IMG/VR virus record: IMGVR_UViG_3300025379_000052
Location: 1 to 29,030 of that record
Strand: one strand, 5' to 3'
From: a virus
DNA length: 29,030 bases
In this document: positions 21,382 to 27,250 of the stretch, in pieces
How the letters are laid out: every line of letters begins with the position of its first letter
Numbering within the stretch: the stretch's first letter is position 1
The notes under the pieces: model-generated
What the model was told of the DNA's origin: nothing
The model's input: the letters and a program-made list of their open reading frames with translations, nothing else
The model's database searches: none
Program-made: the position numbers and the translations under genes

Positions 21382-21882
21382 ATGAGTGATCGTACCTACA
21401 CCGTTGCGGGGACCAGTGTGCAAAATGGCAAAAAGACTCTGCGTCTTGCCAACGGCACTGCTGCTGCTCGCAGCAAGATTTTAATCAAAGCAGGCTGCAC
21501 AGAAGTGAAGTTGTTTGACTTGCCCCAGCCCATGTCTGCACCTGCTGCTCAAGCATGGCTGTTGTCGCAGGGCGATTCAGTGCCTGCCAGCGTGCCCAGC
21601 AGCAACACTGCCAAACAGCGTAAAACTGCAGATCTAGCAGATGCTAGTGCCAGCACAGAGCCTGTGGAAATTGCACACGAAGAGCTGGGGTTTGCTGCAT
21701 CGGGTATGACGCGCGAATACTGGGACAATCAAAGTGTCATTGTGCGGCAAGAGATGTCTCGCAATGCTGCATGGGCTGCAGGCATTGAATGTGCTCGCGG
21801 TACTTATCCAGAGCTGGACATGTGGCTGGAAATGGAAGGCATTTTCACACACAACGATGGCACTTTGCAGGAGGCTGCCTAA
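21382..21882 (+). CDS. TVAGT-family protein, third member, 166 aa
   Basis: Opens MSDRTYTVAGTSVQNGKKTLRLANG with the LFDLPQPM motif, aligning with the proteins at 3804 and 14913 over about 60 residues. Unlike them, the rest is not Ala/Lys helix but a distinct domain (GFAASGMTREYWDNQSVIV, IECARGTYPELDMWLEMEG). So the shared N-terminal module is attached to different tails. Starts at ATG 21382 with AAGGAG. Confidence 0.8.
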   Translation: MSDRTYTVAGTSVQNGKKTLRLANGTAAARSKILIKAGCTEVKLFDLPQPMSAPAAQAWLLSQGDSVPASVPSSNTAKQRKTADLADASASTEPVEIAHEELGFAASGMTREYWDNQSVIVRQEMSRNAAWAAGIECARGTYPELDMWLEMEGIFTHNDGTLQEAA

Positions 21883-21979
21883 CGACGATCTCAATGCTGC
21901 CCGCGGCATAGCAATGGCTGTTGTGCTGTCGGGCATGATCTACATGCTGGTAATCAGCTTGCACTATGTTTTCGGTTGA
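21857..21979 (+). CDS. Small single-span membrane protein, about 40 aa
   Basis: LPNDDLNAARGIAMAVVL followed by SGMIYMLVISLHYVFG gives one membrane helix after an N-D-D-L-N-A-A-R-G-I motif that I recognise from many short phage membrane proteins. ATG 21857 overlaps the upstream gene by 26 bases; the AGGAGG at about 21870 is inside, so the true start is uncertain. Stop within the next -35 box. Confidence 0.65.
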   Translation: MALCRRLPNDDLNAARGIAMAVVLSGMIYMLVISLHYVFG

Positions 21980-22030
21980 CAACAGCGCAAATTCAACTAA
22001 TATACACAGACAACAACGGAGCACACTGCA

Positions 22031-22198
22031 ATGACTATGACTGAAGATCAAATTGAACAGGTTGTTGAGCGTCACATGAACAGCTTGGATAGCCAGCTGC
22101 TCAAGGGTGCAATCACTGATGAAGAATACAATCAGGAAATCCGAGAACTGGACAAGTGGGCTCGTCAACAGTATCTAGCGCAAAATATTGCTGGTTGA
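22031..22198 (+). CDS. Small helical protein, 55 aa
   Basis: Starts at ATG 22031 (MTMTEDQIEQVVERHMNSLD) with CGGAG. LKGAITDEEYNQEIRELDKWARQQY resembles small helical-hairpin phage proteins with the EY-[ND]-x-E-[IV]-[RK]-x-LD-x-WA pattern. The stop TGA lies in the TTGACA of the ATPase promoter. Confidence 0.75.
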   Translation: MTMTEDQIEQVVERHMNSLDSQLLKGAITDEEYNQEIRELDKWARQQYLAQNIAG

Positions 22199-22249
22199 CA
22201 ACTGTAAAATATCTGCTAATATTAGCACGCAACAACGGAGCACGATACC

Positions 22250-23041
22250 ATGCAAACTGACATGGAAATGGTAGAAGAACAACTGTGCGAAATTGACAAA
22301 CGTATCAAGCACACATTTGCCGTGCTGGAGAAGGTGGCACAAGGTGTCATCGATGGGCATATCCGCAGCGTCATTGTCAGCGGTGCTGCTGGCTGCGGCA
22401 AGACTTACACGCTGGAAACAGCTCTCACTCAAGCTGAACAGCAAGAGAAAATTCGCTATCAAAGTGTCAAAGGTGCCATGAGTGCCATTGGCTTGTATCG
22501 TCAGCTGTTTGAGTGCAGTGAATCTGACAGCGTGCTGGTCATTGATGACTGCGACAGCATCTTTGGCGACTTGGATGCGCTGAACTTGCTGAAGGCAGCA
22601 TTGGACACTGGCAAGAATCGCCGAGTGCATTGGAACAAAGAAAGCCGTGTGCTAGAAGGAGAAGGTATTCCTCGTCAGTTTGAATTCAATGGTTCTATTG
22701 CGTTTGTAACCAACATTGACTTCAGTGCTGAAATTGAAGCTGAAAAGAAGATGACTCCGCACTACAAAGCACTGCTGAGCCGTTGCTTGTATGTGGACTT
22801 GGGCATTCACAACAAGCGCGAAGTGTTGGTACGTATTGGACAAGTGGTGTTCAGCGATGAGTTCCTTGCAGACAACAATCTTGCACGTGATCAGGCTGCC
22901 ACTATGATGCGTTGGCTCACTGCCAATATCAATCGTGTTCGCACACTGAGCATTCGCACTATCTTGCAGCTGGCAAGCTTGGTCAAAAGCGATCGCGACT
23001 GGGAAGGCATGGCCAACACTGTGATGTTGCGCGTGCGCTAA
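22250..23041 (+). CDS. AAA+ family ATPase, 263 aa
   Basis: Walker A GAAGCGKT at residues 45-52, Walker B VLVIDDCD at 95-102, sensor 1 Asn in FVTN at 155, and an Arg (LLSRCLYVDLG, near 178) in a finger-like position. The C-terminal helical lid follows. Single-domain AAA+ ATPases of this type are common in large phages; the substrate is unknown and no partner is adjacent. Promoter TTGACA 22195-22200, -10 overlapping GCTAATATTAGC. It is followed by the strongest terminator hairpin among the plus-strand genes. Confidence 0.85.
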   Translation: MQTDMEMVEEQLCEIDKRIKHTFAVLEKVAQGVIDGHIRSVIVSGAAGCGKTYTLETALTQAEQQEKIRYQSVKGAMSAIGLYRQLFECSESDSVLVIDDCDSIFGDLDALNLLKAALDTGKNRRVHWNKESRVLEGEGIPRQFEFNGSIAFVTNIDFSAEIEAEKKMTPHYKALLSRCLYVDLGIHNKREVLVRIGQVVFSDEFLADNNLARDQAATMMRWLTANINRVRTLSIRTILQLASLVKSDRDWEGMANTVMLRVR

Positions 23042-23047
23042 AGTGCC

Positions 23048-23074
23048 AACAGGGGCAGGAAACTGCCCCTGTTT
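23048..23074 (+). terminator. Terminator after the ATPase gene
   Basis: AACAGGGGCAG, loop GAAA, CTGCCCCTGTT: eleven perfect pairs with a stable tetraloop and a short T run. It is one of the few places where transcription is clearly ended between plus-strand genes. Confidence 0.85.
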
Positions 23075-23135
23075 GGTGGTTGACAAACAGCAAATATCTG
23101 CTACAATGCACTTGTTGAAACAAAGGACAGTGACA

Positions 23136-23423
23136 ATGACCATAAACCCAATTTCGCCCTGGCGTGCTGACACAGAGTGTCCGCATCCTGCCTATCCAGG
23201 CTTCAAAGAAGCACTGGGCATGGCTGCCTATCACTTTGCCGACGACTCGGGCAAAGAGTGGGAATTTGGACGTGCCAAGGTTCGAGAAGCTGCTGCAATA
23301 GCCATTGATGCTCGCTTGCCTGTGTGGGCAATTCGGCGTATGGTGGCTGACAGCAAGTGTGGGCTGGTACCCCCTGATGATGTCATTAACCAGATGCTAA
23401 AGATTTTTTATGAGCAAGAATAG
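23136..23423 (+). CDS. Unknown protein, 95 aa
   Basis: Starts at ATG 23136 (MTINPISPWRADTECPHPA) with AAGGA. Helical, ending in an acidic EQE and TAG. ADTECPHPAYPGFKEALGMAAYHF contains a Cys/His pair. Promoter TTGACA near 23080, -10 TACAAT. No family recognised. Confidence 0.75.
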   Translation: MTINPISPWRADTECPHPAYPGFKEALGMAAYHFADDSGKEWEFGRAKVREAAAIAIDARLPVWAIRRMVADSKCGLVPPDDVINQMLKIFYEQE

Positions 23424-23485
23424 AAGTATCACTTGACATGTGTCAATAACCTGCTATACTGCACAGACAAACAGTGGAGCCAGTC

Positions 23486-23641
23486 GTGAGTGAAATAAAA
23501 ATCTATCTCTGGATAGTGGCAGTGGGTGCTTCTGCCCTTATAGTTGGCACCTTTGCCCTTGAAGGTGCCAAACTGGACTGCCGTATCAAGTTGGGCAATG
23601 CTGGACGATCAGTTCAGGACATAGAGCAGATTTGCCAATGA
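23486..23641 (+). CDS. Small membrane protein, 51 aa, GTG start
   Basis: GTG 23486 follows TGGAG. IYLWIVAVGASALIVGTFAL is one membrane helix; the C-terminal cytoplasmic or periplasmic tail is KLDCRIKLGNAGRSVQDI and EQICQ, the pattern of common short phage membrane proteins with a D-C-R-x-x-x-x-x-x-G motif. Promoter TTGACA, 16-17 bases, TATACT. Confidence 0.75.
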   Translation: MSEIKIYLWIVAVGASALIVGTFALEGAKLDCRIKLGNAGRSVQDIEQICQ

Positions 23642-23718
23642 AAATGTTGCGATTAAAAATCACTTGACAACCGGGTAGGATGTGCTATCATGCCCTTATC
23701 AACACAGGAGTAGCAAAC

Positions 23719-23952
23719 ATGGACATCACAGTTAGTTTGCCCAAGTTAATTCAGGCAGTGGATTACCACGATTTTAAGTTTATTCAATCTGTGCTTGAAA
23801 CAGTGATGGGCAATCCTGTCAAGGTGTATGAGGTGGGATACAACAACGATGCCTATATTGGGTTGATTTTTCTGGGAGACCTGCCCTGTGATGACACCAT
23901 CAATCAACTGATTGCAGAGTCTGGTATCATCCTGTTGGATAAAGACGACTAA
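23719..23952 (+). CDS. Unknown protein, 77 aa
   Basis: Starts at ATG 23719 (MDITVSLPKLIQAVDYHDF) with AGGAG. Alpha/beta, acidic C-terminus (LLDKDD). The leader (CCCTTATCAACACAGGAG) is the same as that of the gene at 12362, so the two promoters share a downstream half. No family recognised. Confidence 0.75.
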   Translation: MDITVSLPKLIQAVDYHDFKFIQSVLETVMGNPVKVYEVGYNNDAYIGLIFLGDLPCDDTINQLIAESGIILLDKDD

Positions 23953-23960
23953 AAAAACCA

Positions 23961-24007
23961 CTTGACATTCCACTCAGCAGTGCTATACTGCACAGGCAAG
24001 CAAGGAG
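23961..24007 (+). repeat. 47-base duplicated promoter, copy 1
   Basis: Identical to 24402-24448: -35 TTGACA, spacer, TATACT within GCAGT/ACTGC, and leader to GGAG. It drives the beta-helix gene at 24017, the second copy drives the gene at 24456. Confidence 0.85.
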
Positions 24008-24016
24008 CAAGAACTC

Positions 24017-24406
24017 ATGAACACATTTGACTTTGAAGATGGCAATGGACCTGTTGCTGCTCATCAGCACTCCGCCGGTGGCGGCTGGGTGGCTGATACC
24101 GCCCATGTCGCTGATACAGCCTATGTGGGTGTAAATGTTCGGGTCTTTGGCACGGCTGTTGTCCGAGGCTATGCTCTGGTCTGCGGCGATGCTCGGGTCT
24201 GCGACGATGCTCTGGTCAGTGGCAGTGCTGTGGTTGGTGGCAATGCTCGCATCACTGGCAAGGCTCAGATTAGTGGCAGTGCTCGGGTGATAGACAATGC
24301 TCCGTCCCCAGGCACCACATCTTTGAGTCTGGATGCTGTTATCGCAGCGGCCAAATGCCTGTCAGAAAATGATCGAAAGGCATTGATGCTGTCATTGATC
24401 GCTTGA
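24017..24406 (+). CDS. Hexapeptide-repeat beta-helix protein, 129 aa, short copy
   Basis: The N-terminus through AYVGVN and the C-terminus from NAPSPGTTSLSLD are nearly identical in protein and DNA to those of the 195-aa protein at 11724. Between them it has about eight hexapeptide units (ARVCDDALVSGSAVVGGNAR) against about 19. The pair shows array expansion or contraction in a left-handed beta-helix. Even the ribosome site and the first codons match, so the duplication included the leader. Stop in the next -35 box. Confidence 0.85.
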   Translation: MNTFDFEDGNGPVAAHQHSAGGGWVADTAHVADTAYVGVNVRVFGTAVVRGYALVCGDARVCDDALVSGSAVVGGNARITGKAQISGSARVIDNAPSPGTTSLSLDAVIAAAKCLSENDRKALMLSLIA

Positions 24407-24448
24407 CATTCCACTCAGCAGTGCTATACTGCACAGGCAAGCAAGGAG
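24402..24448 (+). repeat. 47-base duplicated promoter, copy 2
   Basis: Second copy of the 23961-24007 promoter. The beta-helix gene between the two copies could be deleted or amplified by recombination between them. Confidence 0.85.
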
Positions 24449-24455
24449 TTCAACA

Positions 24456-24704
24456 ATGAAGTTTCGTTTTACTGTCGAAGTTGACATTGACTTCGATCTT
24501 GAATGCGATGGCAAAGTCAGCACGGAAGCTGAAAGCATTGACAGCGATGTCGTTGGGCAAACCATTGTCAAAGTGCTGACTGAGCGACACGACGATGACA
24601 CAGTGCAAGACCTGCTCAATGAAATATCCAACAACACTGGCTGGTGCATAAACTCGCTTCGCTTTAACATACCCTCTGCAGAGTGCGTTGATTATCTAGA
24701 TTGA
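24456..24704 (+). CDS. Unknown acidic protein, 82 aa
   Basis: Starts at ATG 24456 (MKFRFTVEVDIDFDLECDG) with AAGGAG. A long N-terminal strand of alternating hydrophobic and acidic residues, then helices (GQTIVKVLTERHDDDTVQDL). No family recognised. Confidence 0.75.
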   Translation: MKFRFTVEVDIDFDLECDGKVSTEAESIDSDVVGQTIVKVLTERHDDDTVQDLLNEISNNTGWCINSLRFNIPSAECVDYLD

Positions 24705-24710
24705 TAGCGG

Positions 24711-24741
24711 TTGACAAACCCTGCAAGATATAGTATCTTGC
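24711..24741 (+). promoter_or_regulatory. Palindromic promoter of the amber-interrupted gene
   Basis: -35 TTGACA 24711-24716, probable -10 TATCTT 24734-24739. GCAAGATA (24723-24730) and TATCTTGC (24734-24741) are perfect complements separated by three bases. Confidence 0.8.
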
Positions 24742-24768
24742 CTGGTGTAACAAAGAAGGTAAAACATC

Positions 24769-25017
24769 ATGTCTAACAAGATTAACACTGTTGCCAATGT
24801 CTTCAAAGAAAATCCCGAATAGTGGGTGCTGAATGAGATGGTCAAACCCTATCTCACGTTGATCAAAGATTTGGAAATCGTCAATGACGATGCTGTCAAG
24901 ATCACCTTCAAGAAAACCACCTCCTGGCCGCAGATTGTGGCTTGTTTGGTCAAGATGAAAGCCAACGAATGCTTGCAAGCCACCGACAACAAACAAGTGA
25001 CGCTTTGGTGGGATTGA
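24769..25017 (+). pseudogene. Gene interrupted by an in-frame TAG
   Basis: ATG 24769 has a GAAGG site and a full promoter and reads MSNKINTVANVFKENPE, then TAG (24820-24822), then WVLNEMVKPYLTLIKDLEI on to QVTLWWD and TGA in the same frame. A single C-to-T change from CAG (giving PEQW) explains it. Downstream ATG 24838 lacks a ribosome site. The full protein would be 82 residues. It may be a nonsense mutant or be read by a suppressor tRNA. No family recognised. Confidence 0.75.
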
Positions 25018-25057
25018 TGCTGCCACAATAACAATAACAACACACATGAACCTCAAG

Positions 25058-25088
25058 GTGCTGCAAGATTGTTTGCAGCACTTTTTTT
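25058..25088 (+). terminator. Intrinsic terminator with T7
   Basis: GTGCTGCAA, loop GATTGT, TTGCAGCAC and seven T. It closes the plus-strand gene run, before the minus-strand genes. Confidence 0.9.
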
Positions 25089-25153
25089 GTGCTGTGTATT
25101 CGTTGCGCCAGCGCATGGACCTGGCACTTTCAAGGAATACCTGTGACGGAGAC

Positions 25154-25181
25154 AAGGCCAACATGTTGCCATGTTGACCTT
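25154..25181 (-). terminator. Hairpin beyond the 58-aa gene
   Basis: AAGG-c-CAACATG (25154-25165) pairs with CATGTTG-a-CCTT (25170-25181), with one mismatch, around a four-base loop. It probably ends the minus-strand transcript. The rest of 25090-25218 holds nothing recognisable. Confidence 0.5.
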
Positions 25182-25218
25182 GACTGTGAGCCTTGCACTA
25201 GACTGAGAGATTGGGTGT

Positions 25219-25395
25219 TTATGAGGCCAAAGCAGCCAGTTCCTGGTTGAAGGTGTCGTTGCAGAGATCAATGAGATCAACCAACAGCTGATAGATCTCA
25301 TCGTCATCGTCAGGCTTGACAGCGGTGGTTTCGCAGAGGTGTTGTGCCGATTCCAAATGTTCCAGCACCTGTGCCAGTAGATCTTTACGCGACAT
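25219..25395 (-). CDS. Unknown acidic protein, 58 aa
   Basis: Starts at ATG 25395 (MSRKDLLAQVLEHLESAQH) with AAGGAG. Two helices with a central acidic turn (KPDDDDEIYQLLVDLIDL). The longer in-frame start would run through the promoter. No family recognised. Confidence 0.75.
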   Translation of the reverse strand: MSRKDLLAQVLEHLESAQHLCETTAVKPDDDDEIYQLLVDLIDLCNDTFNQELAALAS

Positions 25396-25411
25396 TGCAG
25401 TTCTCCTTGCT

Positions 25412-25448
25412 TGCTGGTGCATTATAGCACCAGCATGGACAGTGTCAA
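25412..25448 (-). promoter_or_regulatory. Palindromic promoter of the 58-aa gene
   Basis: On the minus strand -35 TTGACA, -10 TATAAT (25421-25426). TGCTGGTGC (25412-25420) and GCACCAGCA (25427-25435) are perfect nine-base complements flanking the -10, close in sequence to the promoter at 20642. Confidence 0.9.
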
Positions 25449-25454
25449 CCCTTT

Positions 25455-25670
25455 TCAAAAGATTTCAGCGCAGACCTCGCGTTCACGCTCACGCCACAGC
25501 CGATCCTGCTTGCGAGCCCAACGCACCGCAGCAGCGGCCGTTGTGCAGCCGGCCTTGCCTAGATCTTCTGCCAGCTCAGCATCGGTATAGCACTCGTCGA
25601 TGACGGAACATGATCCTCGACCCACTCGACGATCCGCACGCACCGCAGCAATCATAGCCTGTGTGACCAT
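25455..25670 (-). CDS. Conserved small basic phage protein, 71 aa
   Basis: Starts at ATG 25670 (MVTQAMIAAVRADRRVGRG) with AAGGAG. SCSVIDECYTDAELAEDL and RWARKQDRLWREREREVCA match a small phage family of unknown function with the motif G-S-C-S-x-I-D-E-C and an Arg/Glu-rich C-terminal helix. It lies 60 bases upstream of the 58-aa gene on the same strand. Confidence 0.8.
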   Translation of the reverse strand: MVTQAMIAAVRADRRVGRGSCSVIDECYTDAELAEDLGKAGCTTAAAAVRWARKQDRLWREREREVCAEIF

Positions 25671-25724
25671 CTTAACTCTCCTTGCTGTGCTGTTGATTAT
25701 AGCGTTGAAATACTCTATGTCAAG

Positions 25725-25928
25725 TCAATATTGTATCACAACACTGACTTGATGTAGATAGGCCCAGTGTCCAGTTGATGCACCCTGAGCTGTGTAGTCA
25801 ATGCCAGGCAGGTGGTTTTTGATGTTTGATTCCACGCTGTCAACCACTGCACGAACAGGTGCACCAGTGCCGAAATTGCCACGCACCATGACGATGCTGC
25901 CTGGACGAATGTCTTTGAGCTTGACCAT
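25725..25928 (-). CDS. Conserved small phage protein, 67 aa
   Basis: DIRPGSIVMVRGNFGTGAP, VESNIKNHLPGIDYT and WAYLHQVSVVIQY match a small phage family of SH3-like proteins of unknown function with the pattern PG-x-x-V-x-VRG-x-FG-x-G. Starts at ATG 25928 with AAGGAG; promoter TTGACA, TTATAT with a TGTG/CACA flank. Confidence 0.8.
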   Translation of the reverse strand: MVKLKDIRPGSIVMVRGNFGTGAPVRAVVDSVESNIKNHLPGIDYTAQGASTGHWAYLHQVSVVIQY

Positions 25929-26328
25929 GTGATAGTCTCCTTGTTTGCTGATGTGTATATAACACAGCTGAAGACCAGTGTCAATGAGTTTTGTTCAGTA
26001 GAGACAGGTCTGCATCGCCGAGACCAGTGGCCCCACGATGCTGTAGTCAACACGAAAACTTCCGCAGTCAAGCGGTGGTTTGATCAACACCCGGTGTGAG
26101 TTATGGTTGGCTTCCGGCTCGCCGTTGTTTCTGCATTTTTCCGAGTCCAGCTTCTCTTGCCTGTAATGTGCCTGTAATGTGCCTGAGTTGATTGCCTTGA
26201 TATTGTGCCAAGATGATGATGATGTCACACGGTGGCCTGGCAGACAATCCGGTCCAATACCGGGCAAGCAGGTTGGTTGGTGAGATCTTCCTCAACAAAA
26301 CTATTTATCTAGGAACCCTTATTTGAGG

Positions 26329-26430
26329 TTGACTTCACAGGCAAACCTGCTACTATACAGCATGAACAGTGCACTGCACGCAGAAAAGGGCCAAAATCTG
26401 ATGCCAACGTTGCAGATCTGCAACCATCAC
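26329..26430 (+). ncRNA. Small RNA of the GCCGAAATCTGA family, copy 8
   Basis: -35 TTGACT 26329-26334, 16 bases, -10 TACTAT 26351-26356; start near 26363. Contains GGCCAAAATCTGATGCC followed by CAACGTTGCA; GTTGCA-GATC-TGCAAC (26409-26424) is the counterpart of the copy 7 terminator but lacks a T run. It shares CTGATGCCAACGTTGCA exactly with copy 7 although 8.6 kb away. 25929-26328 upstream holds only weak open frames. Confidence 0.65.
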
Positions 26431-26492
26431 TGCCGCTAGCCAAGCCTGTTTGTCAACCTAAATCTTCATCACAGTTCAGCAACCGTGGCTGG

Positions 26493-26620
26493 TCATTACT
26501 TGACCGTAACCATAGCCAATCATTGCGGTGGTGTAACCAAGAGATCATTACTTGACCGTAACCATAGCCAATCATTGCGGTGGTGTAACAATCAAGAAGT
26601 CATTACTTGACAGTAACCAA
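26493..26620. repeat. 52-55-base tandem repeat
   Basis: TCATTACTTGACCGTAACC starts at 26493, 26545 and (with one change) 26600, and the first two units share CATAGCCAATCATTGCGGTG. Each unit contains TTAC/GTAA. No gene found here. Confidence 0.85.
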
Positions 26621-26689
26621 TAGTATTATAACAGCCAAACAATGACCATCCTATGTAGTATAGTTTATTTTGAAAGGGTTTGACAATAC

Positions 26690-26836
26690 AGTTGACAAAA
26701 ATTCTACACCATTTATAATGAAAACCGAGGCCGTCACTGTGTAAAACAACAGGAAAGAATCATTGCTCACCAGCAACTGTGCATGGCTATGGCCATACAA
26801 GCACAACAAGCTGCAATGACAACACTGCTGTTGTAG
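26690..26836 (+). CDS. Possible 24-residue ORF with ATT start
   Basis: TTGACA (near 26692), 16 bases, TATAAT is a good promoter, and AGGA at 26751 is followed at the right spacing by ATT (26762), not ATG. The frame reads AHQQLCMAMAIQAQQAAMTTLLL and stops with TAG at 26834-26836. Either a very small gene with a rare start, a start at an inner ATG, or an untranslated RNA. Confidence 0.25.
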
Positions 26837-26974
26837 TAGTCATCTAGTATTGGTCAATGAAGACTATTATAAAATTGCTGCTGTGATCTAAAGATCAAGC
26901 TGACTTGCCACTGTTTGACCTGCATTGCATGCTTCAAGTATGTGTGTAGACAAAGTTGTTGTTGGTCAAACAGT

Positions 26975-27200
26975 GTCAAATCATAGAATACACTGTTATA
27001 CTATCAGTGATGTGTGTACATGTTGGTGTGTAGACTTGATTGTTGTTGGTAGTCTATGTCAAATCATAGATAATACACTGTTATACTATCAGTGATGTGT
27101 GTACATGTTGGTGTGTAGACTTGATTGTTGTTGGTAGTCTATGTCAAACTATAGAATACACTGTTATACTATCAGTGATGTGTGTGCATGTGTGTGATCA
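26975..27200. repeat. 83-85-base tandem repeat
   Basis: Three units begin at GTCAAA near 26975, 27058 and 27143. Each contains CACTG-TTATACTAT-CAGTG, a perfect five-base palindrome around an AT core, and a GTGTGTACATGTTGGTGTG stretch. No open frame spans it. Candidate replication origin, partition site or regulator-binding array. Confidence 0.85.
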
Positions 27201-27250
27201 ACTGTGTTGTTGTTGATCAATGCTGTACCAACATGCTGATCAACACTATA

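Noticed and set aside
24820-24822. Recoding of TAG as Gln in this phage
   Set aside because: Genes at 10577, 17909 and 23136 end in TAG directly before the next promoter, so TAG is a working stop; two suspect codons are not enough.
3740-25435. Hairpin promoters of the N4 virion RNA polymerase type
   Set aside because: Those have short stems with three-base loops and no -35/-10. Here consensus sigma70 boxes are present and the loops are 3-10 bases around the -10.
25995-26298. Two overlapping minus-strand frames (about 90 and 65 codons)
   Set aside because: No promoter or ribosome site, low-complexity start, and an 11-base tandem duplication inside. It may be a remnant of a gene but cannot be supported.
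26493-27200. CRISPR array
   Set aside because: The units are direct tandem repeats without unique spacers of constant length, and no cas gene is present.
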